The notes beneath the pieces are model-generated. The model was given only the letters and a program-made list of their open reading frames with translations. It had not been told where the DNA came from and searched no databases. The position numbers and the translations under genes were made by a program. This document shows positions 1-9,245 of a stretch of 43,884 nt of DNA, piece after piece. Origin of the DNA: Candidatus Delongbacteria bacterium (GTDB lineage Bacteria > UBA4055); NCBI GenBank assembly GCA_016937995.1, contig JAFGVM010000002.1, positions 1 to 43,884 on the forward strand. Reading direction: 5' to 3'. Each line of letters starts with the position of its first letter. Position 1 is the first letter of the stretch.

Positions 1-3000
1 ATCATTTGGGACCAAAAAGTTTATTGTGGTAGTCGGATTGAACGGATTAGGGTAGTTCTGTTCTAATTCATAATTCTCAATTTTCCATTCTCCATCATCA
101 ATTGAACTCTCATCATCACATAAAGCTTTTATACAAAAATTAGCGGTCTGAGGTTTATCTATTGCCATATTATCATATAGATCAAGCCATGCCCCCTCGC
201 TTTTATAGAAACTCTCTCCCGCTGAAGCAGTTGAACGGTAAGGTAACCAATTGGAAGTAGGAGTTACTGAACTTTGATCATAAGGTTGTCCCCCGTTCGA
301 TAAATACAGATAAACATAGAAATCATCAGCATTAGGAATTGTAGTTACAGATGGGAGATCTATTGTATGGAAACCTTTATAATCGATATGACCGGAAGTA
401 GTGACCAGTGGAGAGGCAAGTTCAAAACCATCGAATTCATCATATATCGTTACTGTATAATCGACATTGTCCTTTGCCACGAAAAAGCTCACAGCAACAA
501 TATCTTCCTCTTTCTCTGAAGTGAAAGCATTGAATGCTTCATCAACATCTGACATTGTATCACTCCATCCATGATAATCGTGGTAATATATCTTGTCATA
601 TTTCATAGGTTCAACATTCTGGAAAGACATTGCACCCTCAGGGTCACGACCAATATATTTGTCGTAATATGATGCCCAGAAATAACCATCTTCACCCCAT
701 TCAGAACCCCAGCTGTTCTTACACAGCCATGCACCTGGTCCGGGGGGTATGTTGTAAGAAGATGTTTTATCATCATCCCAACCCACTATTGAAACCGCAT
801 GAGTAATATACCAAGGCTGTTCAGGGTCCTGATAATGGAAATGATCTGCTGTATACATAAAATCGTAGGAATAGCAGAAAGAAGTACCGATCACACCATT
901 TTCCATAATAGTTTTTTTAATCACATCAATTCCATTCAGATTTTCATCCATTGAATGCCATTCAATATCTTTTGGGTAGAAATAATGATATGTATCTGAA
1001 AATCTTGCCGGTTGGAAACCATCAGGAGCATCGATCTCTCTTACGAAACCTTCACCTCTGGATAAATATGCAGAAGTTACCAGATAATCACCTCTGTTAT
1101 GAAGCTCAAGACCTTCCCCGTCCTCAGGATATATGTCCTGATTATAAAAATCATTAAATCCGTTCCACCAGTCAAGATGGTTTTCCGAAAGATTCGGTTC
1201 ACCTGTTTCTCCTGCTGCTTCCCACATACCTGATTTCAACAGGCTTCCTTCGGTAGCTGAACATGCAGCCATACACCAGCAAGTACCAGTTACCTGTTCT
1301 TTTACTGAAGTAACATAATTCGTTCCAAGTGAAGTTCTGAGATCAAATGATTTTGGCATTGAACTGATCCACTGAACAGGATACACAGCACTGTTAACTG
1401 TGTTCCCTCCATTATCCACGATAACAAACTTAATTTCTCCGGCTGCTAACTCCGACTCCGCAGGAATTGTACCGATCATGTTGAAGAGATTTATATACTG
1501 GACCTTGGAATTTGTAAACGGTATCTCTGTTTGTGTTGCGAATCCGTCTTTACTGAAATACCCTGTGCATGATGTAATGCCTGAATGATCAGATATTGTC
1601 AGATTGATATTTGCAGGTTTATTGACCTGAACAATATTACCAACTACTTTTTCAATAACCGGATTCCACTCATCAACAACGAATTTTACCGTATAATTAC
1701 CGGTAGTCAGAGTAGAACCTGTTAAATTTGTCACGTCAAAGTAAATACTTCCCGTTGCAATTGAGTCTTTCGCAGGTATGTCACCCTGCCACAACTCTTC
1801 CCCTTTGACCCTTACCATATTTACATCATTATAAGTAGCTCCACCATCAAATGTATAGTGCATTACAGCTGTCTGAATATATGATCTGTCGTAAAGTCCA
1901 AGACTAACTGTCATATCCTCATTTATAAAAGTCCCCACAATTGGCAGAACAGTAAGATTTGCATATAGTTTATTTATTGTCGGAAGTTCGGTATTTACGA
2001 AGACCTCAACATCATCAATGAACCACTGGTCACAATAATCTCCCTCATAATGCCACCCGATCTGTATATCCTGTCCGGAAAAAGCGTCAAGGGAACAGAA
2101 AACCTGCTCATAAAGATTTTCTGAAGGTACCGTTGAACTTACCTGTGTCCAACTCACTCCACCGTCAGCAGTAACTGCAACCTCATGAAAACCAATGTAG
2201 TCAACATAGCGACTTGCTTCCCAGTATGATAACAGAATATTACTTTCATCCGGTAAAGTGAACAGAGGTGAGATCAACCAGTCATCCTGTGTTCCGGTAT
2301 CATCCAGATGATTCATCTGATAACTACCTGTATGAGGTTTGGTATAGACCTGACTAGTATACTGGTGATTCCAGCCTGCACCAACAGAATTTAATGACCA
2401 GCCTTCACTGAATGGATCAGTCTCAAAACTTGTCAATAACAATGGATTATCCTTAGACCAGTTTACCTGATATTCGTTCGAAGCTACTGAATTACCAAGA
2501 TCATCCTCAACGTTAAATCTTAAAATTGCAGAAACACCATCAGGTTGACCGGGTATCTGACCGTAAAAATTATTTTCGCCTTTGTCTGACATAAGATCAA
2601 AAGATGTCCATGTTGAGCCATTGTCGAATGAATATTCGCCTATTACCGGAGAAATGATAGTGCTCTGATCCTGAATAGTCAATCGGATAACCGCATTGAT
2701 ATCCTGGTAACATTCAGTACCTGTAATGTTTCTTATGGACGGAGGGTAAACATCCGTACCCTCAAATGGTGAAAGCTGCACTCGTAATATGTGCTCGTAA
2801 TTTTCACTTTCCTGAGTAAACAAGGTCCAGTCCCCTGCAGTTCCTGTATAACTGTTGGTAGTTTCCAGAACATCTGAAGTGACCTGAGTAGGTAATCCTT
2901 CACTGTTAGCTCTGACAGCAACATAAAAATCATCGTTAAGAACGATAGGAGATGACAAATAATGATAATTATAATCAACAATTGATGTAAGCCTTGATTT

Positions 3001-3315
3001 CTGATATAAAACAGTTGATCCGTCCTTATCATAAACTGCAAAACCGTATTCATCCCCATCACTGTACAAAAAAGACGCAATAGCCTGAAGATTTACCGGA
3101 TATTCAAGCCCGAAATCATTTACATTAAAATACACTGCCCTTTCATCGGGTATGGGCATTACCCAGCTTGGATTATTTGAATAGCTCTCCCATGTAGAAT
3201 CCTTGCTTTGGATCACTGGAAATTCATCTGTCAACTTTCCTCTTTGATCATACCAATCCTGTGCAAGAATGTTGGTAATTAAAACAACTAATAATAACAG
3301 GAATACTTTCTTCAT
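1..3315 (-). CDS. Secreted papain-like (C1) peptidase with cleaved-adhesin, lectin-like and sorting domains, 3' end cut by window
   Basis: No stop codon occurs in 1105 codons read from the ATG at 3315, so the gene runs off the left edge. A signal peptide (MKKVFLLLLVVLITNILAQ) is followed by about 270 residues that include an Ig-like segment. Next is a cleaved-adhesin/MAM-like domain (about 294-438; motifs DDWLISPLF and DQWFIDDVEVF), more Ig-like sequence, and the C1 peptidase domain. Its triad is visible as C679 (GTCWCMA), H839 (THAVSIVGWDDD) and N867 (KNSWGSEWG). A lectin-like domain (about 905-1060) and the start of an NYPNPFNP sorting region follow. The RBS GGAG precedes the start. It is probably exported and surface-attached or released by a type IX-like system. 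It is paralogous to the next gene, 65 bp away on the same strand, but has a longer N-terminus. Substrate unknown. Confidence 0.88.
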   Translation of the reverse strand, partial: MKKVFLLLLVVLITNILAQDWYDQRGKLTDEFPVIQSKDSTWESYSNNPSWVMPIPDERAVYFNVNDFGLEYPVNLQAIASFLYSDGDEYGFAVYDKDGSTVLYQKSRLTSIVDYNYHYLSSPIVLNDDFYVAVRANSEGLPTQVTSDVLETTNSYTGTAGDWTLFTQESENYEHILRVQLSPFEGTDVYPPSIRNITGTECYQDINAVIRLTIQDQSTIISPVIGEYSFDNGSTWTSFDLMSDKGENNFYGQIPGQPDGVSAILRFNVEDDLGNSVASNEYQVNWSKDNPLLLTSFETDPFSEGWSLNSVGAGWNHQYTSQVYTKPHTGSYQMNHLDDTGTQDDWLISPLFTLPDESNILLSYWEASRYVDYIGFHEVAVTADGGVSWTQVSSTVPSENLYEQVFCSLDAFSGQDIQIGWHYEGDYCDQWFIDDVEVFVNTELPTINKLYANLTVLPIVGTFINEDMTVSLGLYDRSYIQTAVMHYTFDGGATYNDVNMVRVKGEELWQGDIPAKDSIATGSIYFDVTNLTGSTLTTGNYTVKFVVDEWNPVIEKVVGNIVQVNKPANINLTISDHSGITSCTGYFSKDGFATQTEIPFTNSKVQYINLFNMIGTIPAESELAAGEIKFVIVDNGGNTVNSAVYPVQWISSMPKSFDLRTSLGTNYVTSVKEQVTGTCWCMAACSATEGSLLKSGMWEAAGETGEPNLSENHLDWWNGFNDFYNQDIYPEDGEGLELHNRGDYLVTSAYLSRGEGFVREIDAPDGFQPARFSDTYHYFYPKDIEWHSMDENLNGIDVIKKTIMENGVIGTSFCYSYDFMYTADHFHYQDPEQPWYITHAVSIVGWDDDKTSSYNIPPGPGAWLCKNSWGSEWGEDGYFWASYYDKYIGRDPEGAMSFQNVEPMKYDKIYYHDYHGWSDTMSDVDEAFNAFTSEKEEDIVAVSFFVAKDNVDYTVTIYDEFDGFELASPLVTTSGHIDYKGFHTIDLPSVTTIPNADDFYVYLYLSNGGQPYDQSSVTPTSNWLPYRSTASAGESFYKSEGAWLDLYDNMAIDKPQTANFCIKALCDDESSIDDGEWKIENYELEQNYPNPFNPTTTINFLVPND
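53..114 (-). repeat. 62-bp segment identical to 3625-3686 (sorting-domain linker of the paired peptidase genes)
   Basis: The 62 bases at 53-114 match 3625-3686 without a mismatch, and similarity continues on both sides with scattered changes. Both copies encode the same linker, [16 protein letters not shown], just before NPFNP. The rest of the two genes is far more divergent at the DNA level, so the identity points to recent gene conversion or domain shuffling of the C-terminal signal. Confidence 0.9.
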
Positions 3316-3380
3316 TTTTTCTCCGAATTTTATCCGTTTAAATTATTAATAACTAATCTTTTAGCAAAACGCTATGACAT

Positions 3381-6125
3381 CTATTTCATTAATACCATTT
3401 TTTTGGTTGATTCCTTTACTCCGTTTACATCAAGAGAATAATAATAAACTCCACTGTTCAAATCAGATGCATCGAATGTGACAGAATGTCTTCCAAGATT
3501 CTTAACTCCATTGAAAAGTGTAGAAACCAGCTGACCATTCACATTATAAACAATTAATTTCACTTTTGAATTGTCGTGTGGAACTGAGAAATTAATCGTA
3601 GTGTTCGGATTGAAAGGATTTGGATAGTTCTGTTCTAATTCATAATTCTCAATTTTCCATTCTCCATCATCAATTGAACTCTCATCGTCACAAAGAGCCT
3701 TAATACAAAAATTAGCTGTTCCCGGATATTCGATCTTATCGTTGTAGTAAAGATCATTCCACACTCCACCGTTTTTATAATAGCTTTCCCCTTCTGATGC
3801 TGATGATTCTACAATTGTCTTAGACTTTGCACCAAGAAGGACCGGAATATCGGAAGTTCTATCGAACGCATGTCCACCTTGAGACAAAGTTAACTGCACG
3901 TAAAAATCATCTGCTGCCGGAACATTCACGATCGACGGAAGATCTACAGTGTGAAATCCTTTGTATTCAATGTACCCTGATGTAGTTGACAGAAGGTTCT
4001 GCAGATCTGTACCATTAAAATCATCATAAATATTCACAGTGTAGTTAACGTTGTTCGTGGCGGTGTAAAAACTGACAGCGACTATATCTTCTTCTTTTAG
4101 TGATGTAAAGGCATTGAATGCTTCATCAACATCCGTCATTGTATCTCTCCAGCCATGATAATCATGATAGTAAATATTATCGTATTTTAAAGGTTCAACA
4201 TCAATGAATGATATCGCTCCCATTTCAATATTTTTAGTACAGTGTTTATCAAAATAAGATATCCAGAAATAACCGTCTTCGTAACCCCACCATTCACCCC
4301 AGCTGTTCTTTATCAACCATGCACCAGGACCTTCCGGAGCCTGAGTAATCTTGTCATCATCCCAACCAACAATGGCAACAGCATGATTTGGATCCTGAAG
4401 ATCAGAAGGTGGTTGATAATGTATGTTATCATTGTTCAGAAATGAAGAATCATACATTAAACAAGTTCCCATTACTCCATACTGAATTACTTTCTCTTTT
4501 ATGAGGCTACGGCTTTCCCAAGTATTATCCGTAGTGTACCATTCTATATCTCTAGGATAATAATAGTGATATGTTTCTTCACTTCGTCTAGGAGCAATAT
4601 CATACGACTGTCCGTCAATATCTCTTACAGCTCCTTCACCTCTACTCATATAGGCTGCTGTGACCAGATAATCCCCCCCCATGTGAACTTCTAATCCAGA
4701 TCCGTTCGATGGATCTATATCATCGTTATTATGCTCATTAAAACCATTCCACCAGTCAAGATGATATTCAGCAAGATTCGGTTCTCCGGTTTCCCCGACT
4801 GCTTCCCAGATACCGGACATAAGAAGATTGCTCTCCATTGCCGCCATAGCACCATGAGTCCAGCATGTACCCCCTTGTTGACTCTTGACTGAAGTAACAT
4901 AATTTTTATCAAGAGAAGTTCTAAGATCAAATGTTGCAGGATAAGCTTGTATCCATTTTTTAATGTATTCATCCGTGTATGTAACATTTCCTTCAGCATC
5001 CTCAATTGTGAACTTAATTTTACCATCAAGTACTAATTCTGTTTCAGCAGGAATAATACCCGAATAAATGTATTCGTGTATTTTTGATGGAGTCATTTCA
5101 AAATCATATTGAGTAAACCAGTCATCTTTTGAGTAGTGACCCATGCAGGATGTTATTTCAGATTCATCTTCAAAATTGATTTCTATTTCAGCTGATTCAT
5201 TAACAAAAGTCATTAATCCTGTCACATATTTAAAATTCGGAGGAATCGTGTCAAGAGCAAATACTAACGGATAATCGGTAGAAACCGTAAGATTTCCACC
5301 TATGTCATACAGGTCAAAATAAATATATCCCGATATTTCGTAAGTGAAAGTTGGAATACTTCCTTCCCAAAAATTCTCGTTGATTTCAGAGCGTTCGAAT
5401 ACTAGATCAGTTAATACTGCATCACCCTCAAATGAGTAATGACCAGTAACTGTGTCAGTTCCTGACCTGTCAGTAACATTTAATATTAAGGTCATATCGT
5501 TATTCAAAAATGCCCCGATGTCAGGTAATAATGCACTATTAGCCACAATATCGGTAATTACGGGTCCTTCTGCATCATGGAAAACTTCAATATCATCGAT
5601 GAACCACTGTGTGCTATAATCACCTGTATAATGAAATCCGATCTTTATATCCTGTCCGGTATAATCATGTATGGAAGCGGTTACAGCATATTGATCCCCA
5701 TCAATGATGTTTGCAGCAACATATGCAGGACCTTCTGACCAAATTACAGTAAAACTTACTCCCCCGTCTGTAGAAACACCTACTTCATGAATCCCGTCCA
5801 TATATTGTGTCCAGTAAACTGACTCCCAGAAACATAACGTAGCACTGTTTCCGGCCGGGATTGAGATTAATGGAGTGATCAACCAATCGTCTTGTGTACC
5901 ATAATCATCCATGTGAGCAGCTGCCTTTTGACCACTGTGTATAAACCCGCCCGAACTTACAGTTGATTCTTTAAAACCAGCACCTATAGATGTTAAAGAC
6001 CATCCATCAGGAGGGAAAACATCATTTTCAAAACCTTCGGAAAGAAGAATAGATTCTTTATCTGCTTTTTGTTGAGCAAACAATAAAATATTGATAAACA
6101 GGATTATAGTTATAAATCTTTTCAT
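3381..6125 (-). CDS. Secreted papain-like (C1) peptidase with type IX-style C-terminal sorting domain
   Basis: 914 residues. Signal peptide [19 protein letters not shown]; cleaved-adhesin/MAM-like domain about 30-185 ([23 protein letters not shown]); Ig-like sequence 187-395; C1 peptidase about 400-625 with C421 (GGTCWTHG), H581 ([12 protein letters not shown]) and N607 (KNSWGEWWG); lectin-like domain about 640-790; sorting domain from about 828 (NYPNPFNP, then IYNVNGQLV and GVYYYSL, ending KKMVLMK). The complete triad suggests an active cysteine protease. The ATG at 6125 follows GAGG in GAGGATATT. It is transcribed ahead of its paralog at 1-3315 with 65 bp between, so the two are probably co-transcribed. 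This copy lacks the roughly 270-residue N-terminal extension of the other. Extracellular protein degradation is inferred; the substrate is unknown. Confidence 0.9.
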   Translation of the reverse strand: MKRFITIILFINILLFAQQKADKESILLSEGFENDVFPPDGWSLTSIGAGFKESTVSSGGFIHSGQKAAAHMDDYGTQDDWLITPLISIPAGNSATLCFWESVYWTQYMDGIHEVGVSTDGGVSFTVIWSEGPAYVAANIIDGDQYAVTASIHDYTGQDIKIGFHYTGDYSTQWFIDDIEVFHDAEGPVITDIVANSALLPDIGAFLNNDMTLILNVTDRSGTDTVTGHYSFEGDAVLTDLVFERSEINENFWEGSIPTFTYEISGYIYFDLYDIGGNLTVSTDYPLVFALDTIPPNFKYVTGLMTFVNESAEIEINFEDESEITSCMGHYSKDDWFTQYDFEMTPSKIHEYIYSGIIPAETELVLDGKIKFTIEDAEGNVTYTDEYIKKWIQAYPATFDLRTSLDKNYVTSVKSQQGGTCWTHGAMAAMESNLLMSGIWEAVGETGEPNLAEYHLDWWNGFNEHNNDDIDPSNGSGLEVHMGGDYLVTAAYMSRGEGAVRDIDGQSYDIAPRRSEETYHYYYPRDIEWYTTDNTWESRSLIKEKVIQYGVMGTCLMYDSSFLNNDNIHYQPPSDLQDPNHAVAIVGWDDDKITQAPEGPGAWLIKNSWGEWWGYEDGYFWISYFDKHCTKNIEMGAISFIDVEPLKYDNIYYHDYHGWRDTMTDVDEAFNAFTSLKEEDIVAVSFYTATNNVNYTVNIYDDFNGTDLQNLLSTTSGYIEYKGFHTVDLPSIVNVPAADDFYVQLTLSQGGHAFDRTSDIPVLLGAKSKTIVESSASEGESYYKNGGVWNDLYYNDKIEYPGTANFCIKALCDDESSIDDGEWKIENYELEQNYPNPFNPNTTINFSVPHDNSKVKLIVYNVNGQLVSTLFNGVKNLGRHSVTFDASDLNSGVYYYSLDVNGVKESTKKMVLMK
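3625..3686 (-). repeat. Second copy of the 62-bp identical segment (see 53-114)
   Basis: Exact match to 53-114, in the same position of the paralogous gene, just upstream of the NPFNP motif of the sorting domain. Confidence 0.9.
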
Positions 6126-6242
6126 AATATCCTCACTTCTAATTTATTTCTAAAAACTTAGTCATTTTATTCTTTTTTTACAAGTTTTAAAAGTCTTAAT
6201 TTATCATTATATTTACGTGAAATGACGATTATAGGGGATAAA

Positions 6243-6839
6243 ATGAAAATATTGCTTGCTACACACAACAAAAATAAGATAAAAGAAATAAAAGCAGCTT
6301 TAAAAGATCCTGAAATTGAAATATTGTCCATGGACGACTTTCCTGATCTGCCTGATGTTATAGAAGATGGCGATACACTTGAGCATAATTCTCTTAAAAA
6401 AGCAAAAGAGATCTATCAATACTCCGGAATTACTACTTTAGCGGATGATACCGGACTTGAAGTTGAGTATTTGAACGGAGAACCGGGAGTGTTTTCTGCA
6501 AGATGGGCAGGTGAAGATTGTTCTTATGAGGATAATAACCGTAAAATGCTTAGAGAACTTAATGGTGTTGGCATTGACAAAAGAAATGCTGTTTTCAGAT
6601 GTGTAATAACTTTATTTGGTGAAAACTTACATAAAACTACAGAAGGTGTTCTGAAAGGAAAAATAATCGAGAAGCTTTCAGGAAATCAGGGTTTTGGATA
6701 TGATCCTATTTTTCAACCTGATGGTTATGATACAACTCTGGCAGAAATGTCGCTTGATGATAAAAACAGGATCAGTCACAGAGGCTTAGCTGTAAAAGCT
6801 ATGGCTGAAGTTATTTGCAGAATAAAAAAAGACACCTGA
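6243..6839 (+). CDS. rdgB: XTP/dITP diphosphatase (RdgB/HAM1 family)
   Basis: 198 residues. This house-cleaning enzyme hydrolyses ITP, dITP and XTP to monophosphate and pyrophosphate, keeping deaminated purines out of nucleic acid. Family motifs are in order: LLATHNKNKIKEIK at the N-terminus, the metal/substrate segment ADDTGLEVEYLNGEPGVFSA, and GFGYDPIF followed by MSLDDKNRISHRG near the C-terminus. An in-frame ATG exists at 6222, but the ATG at 6243 has an AGGGG-type RBS at proper spacing and gives the canonical start MKILLATHN, so it is preferred. It is divergent from the peptidase genes and convergent with the carboxyltransferase gene; its stop codon forms the loop of the shared terminator. 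Confidence 0.95.
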   Translation: MKILLATHNKNKIKEIKAALKDPEIEILSMDDFPDLPDVIEDGDTLEHNSLKKAKEIYQYSGITTLADDTGLEVEYLNGEPGVFSARWAGEDCSYEDNNRKMLRELNGVGIDKRNAVFRCVITLFGENLHKTTEGVLKGKIIEKLSGNQGFGYDPIFQPDGYDTTLAEMSLDDKNRISHRGLAVKAMAEVICRIKKDT

Positions 6840-6851
6840 GGTGTCTTTTTT
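6824..6851. terminator. Bidirectional rho-independent terminator overlapping the rdgB stop codon
   Basis: An A tract (6824-6830), stem GACACC (6831-6836), loop TGA (6837-6839, the rdgB stop), stem GGTGTC (6840-6845) and a T tract (6846-6851). The A and T tracts make it work on either strand. It separates the convergent rdgB and carboxyltransferase genes with only 16 bases between their stop codons. Confidence 0.85.
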
Positions 6852-6855
6852 CATT

Positions 6856-8514
6856 CTAATACCAATTTTCTTTATACAAATTATCGTAATCTTCCTGAGT
6901 TAACTCCTTAGGCTTTATATCAACGTATGGAACATCAGGATTTGCCTTTATGAATTCTTTTTCTCTTATTTTTGTTAAAAATCCTACTGCTACATTTGGA
7001 AACAATTCAACTAAAAGTTCTTCTTTTTCAGTTATTGCCAGTTTTGTATATCCCAGATTTTGTAATAACGGATTATCCTGCTTCTTGTGCTTGCTTGTAT
7101 CGTAAGGAATCTCTTCAGGCGAACCACAAATTTTTTCACGGAACTTAGGATATACCGGAAAAGGAGTTTTTCCGTATTGCCCCTGTACAAGATTTACAAA
7201 TTGTGTCGTTGTTGTTGAATATTTTAGTTTACCGTTCTGCTCATCTAAAGCAAGGTTAACAGCCTGAGATCCTACTATTTGACTTGTCGGTGTAACTAAA
7301 GGAGGGCACCCTGCATCCACTCTGCATTTTGGTACAAGTTTTAAAGCTCTATTCATTAGATGGTCTAATTTAAGTTGTTTCAACTGAGCGACCATATTAG
7401 TGTACATTCCTCCAGGGATCTCGGCATCTTTTACCTGTTGATTCGGATCTGGGAAGTTGAAATATTTGGTTATCGCCTGTGTATGAACCAACAATTCATC
7501 TGTATTATCATTTTTAGCACATTCTACTGCTTTATCAAACAAATTATCAATATCAGTTTCAAGTTTATAATTTGAGATGTCAAATTCTATCGGAAACATC
7601 TTAGTAGTATCAAATTCAGCAAGCTCTTTTCTGATCTCTCTCAACTCTTTACTTATATTTGCAACTTCTTTTAGATCAACACCGGTATCAATTCCTAATT
7701 TATCACAGAATATCTGAATTAATTCAAAGGCAGGTGCCGCAGGTCCTCCTGCGAATGGCATTATTACTGCGTCCACAATATCTACACCATTTACAATAGC
7801 ACTGAAAATAGATGCCAGTCCGTAACCGGGTGTATCATGAGTGTGTAGATCGATCGGGATCTTAACTGCTTTTTTCAATTCTTTAATAAGTTCACTTGTT
7901 GTTGAAGGATGGATCAAACCGGCCATATCTTTTATGGTAATAATTTCAGCACCTTCTTTTTCAAGTTCTATAGCCTTATCAACAAAATAATTGATATTAA
8001 AAATGTTCTTTGGTAGTTTTTTCCTGCTTATAAATGCACTGATTTTATCTGCCAAGGTGAATTTCGGGTCAACAGTATAGCAAACAGCACAATCAGGAAT
8101 GCCACCATGCTGTTTTGAAAATTTAATTGATGATTTCATATTATCTATGTCGTTAAGAGCATCGAATATTCTTACAATATCAATTCCCGATTCAATAGCA
8201 TTCTTTGTAAATCCTTCAATAACATCTTCAGGATAAGGAGCATATCCAAAGAGATTTCTTCCTCTTGTAAGTGAAGTAAGTTTAGAAGTATTCCCTATTC
8301 CTGATTTTATTTTTTCCAGCCTTTCCCATGGATTCTCATTGAGATATCTCATTATAGAGTCGGGTACGGCTCCACCCCATACTTCACATGCATAAAATCC
8401 TGCTTTTGCATAAAATGGTAGAACTCTATCTACCTGAGCCTGGGTCATTCTTGTAGCAAACTGGGATTGCTGACCATCTCTTAAACTAAGATCACGTATT
8501 AATATCTTTTTCAT
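6856..8514 (-). CDS. pycB: Pyruvate carboxylase subunit B / oxaloacetate decarboxylase alpha-type carboxyltransferase
   Basis: 552 residues. This is the carboxyltransferase that moves CO2 between carboxybiotin and pyruvate/oxaloacetate. The HMGL-like TIM barrel (about 1-290) shows the metal aspartate in SLRDGQQSQFATR (D13), the lysine that is carboxylated in this family in TIKDMAG (K195), and the metal histidines in DLHTHDTPGYG (H224, H226). The conserved PYC/OADA domain follows (about 300-480; GGMYTNM, PLVTPTSQIVG). There is no biotinyl (MKM) domain at the C-terminus, so a separate biotin carrier is needed and none is in this window. About 20 extra residues (about 150-172) precede the KDMAG strand compared with typical OadA. 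It could serve pyruvate carboxylase, a Na+-pumping oxaloacetate decarboxylase or a transcarboxylase 5S role; the sequence alone does not decide. Confidence 0.87.
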   Translation of the reverse strand: MKKILIRDLSLRDGQQSQFATRMTQAQVDRVLPFYAKAGFYACEVWGGAVPDSIMRYLNENPWERLEKIKSGIGNTSKLTSLTRGRNLFGYAPYPEDVIEGFTKNAIESGIDIVRIFDALNDIDNMKSSIKFSKQHGGIPDCAVCYTVDPKFTLADKISAFISRKKLPKNIFNINYFVDKAIELEKEGAEIITIKDMAGLIHPSTTSELIKELKKAVKIPIDLHTHDTPGYGLASIFSAIVNGVDIVDAVIMPFAGGPAAPAFELIQIFCDKLGIDTGVDLKEVANISKELREIRKELAEFDTTKMFPIEFDISNYKLETDIDNLFDKAVECAKNDNTDELLVHTQAITKYFNFPDPNQQVKDAEIPGGMYTNMVAQLKQLKLDHLMNRALKLVPKCRVDAGCPPLVTPTSQIVGSQAVNLALDEQNGKLKYSTTTTQFVNLVQGQYGKTPFPVYPKFREKICGSPEEIPYDTSKHKKQDNPLLQNLGYTKLAITEKEELLVELFPNVAVGFLTKIREKEFIKANPDVPYVDIKPKELTQEDYDNLYKENWY

Positions 8515-8595
8515 TTTTTTTCCTTGTTTCTGTTTGACCCTCTGAATCTATTCAAGAACACAATCAGACGCAATACTTTTTATACACAATATTTT

Positions 8596-8625
8596 TTGAC
8601 CTTATTTGAAATATTTTCTTATATT
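8596..8625 (+). promoter_or_regulatory. Possible promoter for the pab genes
   Basis: TTGACC (8596-8601) and TATATT (8620-8625) are spaced by 18 bases and lie 30 bp ahead of pabA, in the 140-bp divergent region. The match resembles a housekeeping sigma consensus. In AT-rich DNA such matches arise often, and FCB bacteria frequently use other promoter motifs. Confidence 0.3.
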
Positions 8626-8654
8626 TAACCGGTATATCACTTACTTGAGAATCT

Positions 8655-9245
8655 ATGAAGACAATACTCATATTCGACAACTACGATTCATTTACATACA
8701 ACCTGACTGATCTTATTATGAAGTCCAGACCTGATTATAATGTTATAGTCAAAAGAAACAGAGATATTGACATACTGAAAATTGATTACGATGTTTTAGT
8801 TATCTCACCAGGTCCTATGACATGGAAAGACACAGGTATTCTCAAAGAATTGTTTGAAGAAAAGAACATACCAAAAGAAATTCCAACTTTGGGTATATGT
8901 CTCGGGATGCAGTTCATAGCAGGTTACTATGGAATAAAAGTTGATAAAATTGAAAAACCAGTACACGGTTCTCAAGTAGAGATCGAGCATTTAAATGATC
9001 CATTTTTCAAGGATATACCTAATCAATTCAAATCTGTAAGGTATAATTCCCTAGGAATAATTGACAAAACAGATCAGTTCAAGAATATAGACTTTATCGC
9101 ATTTGAGAAAAACAGTGGATCGGTCATGGCTTTAAAACACAAGAACCTTCCTTTCGTAGGATTGCAATATCATCCTGAAAGCTTTTTATCAGAGTACGGT
9201 GACAGAACGTTAAATAACTTCTTTAAAATTTATGTGGAAAATTAA
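8655..9245 (+). CDS. pabA: Aminodeoxychorismate synthase glutamine amidotransferase subunit (PabA/TrpG family)
   Basis: 196 residues, a class I glutamine amidotransferase that supplies ammonia to PabB. Visible motifs are FDNYDSFTYNL at the start, the oxyanion-loop region SPGPMTW (usually SPGPGTP), the nucleophile in GICLGMQ (C82), and the H173/E175 pair in YHPES. PabA and TrpG are near-identical families. The gene overlaps a PabB-type subunit by 14 bp and is followed by pabC, so folate (p-aminobenzoate) synthesis is the better call. A shared use in tryptophan synthesis cannot be excluded. It is the first gene of the operon. Confidence 0.92.
   Translation: MKTILIFDNYDSFTYNLTDLIMKSRPDYNVIVKRNRDIDILKIDYDVLVISPGPMTWKDTGILKELFEEKNIPKEIPTLGICLGMQFIAGYYGIKVDKIEKPVHGSQVEIEHLNDPFFKDIPNQFKSVRYNSLGIIDKTDQFKNIDFIAFEKNSGSVMALKHKNLPFVGLQYHPESFLSEYGDRTLNNFFKIYVEN

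Noticed and set aside
2733-3080. 115-codon frame on the minus strand inside the first peptidase
   Set aside because: The peptidase frame is open across the same bases with a signal peptide and domains; this is an out-of-frame shadow.
6222-6242. Upstream ATG as the rdgB start
   Set aside because: The ATG at 6243 has a better placed RBS and gives the canonical RdgB N-terminus.
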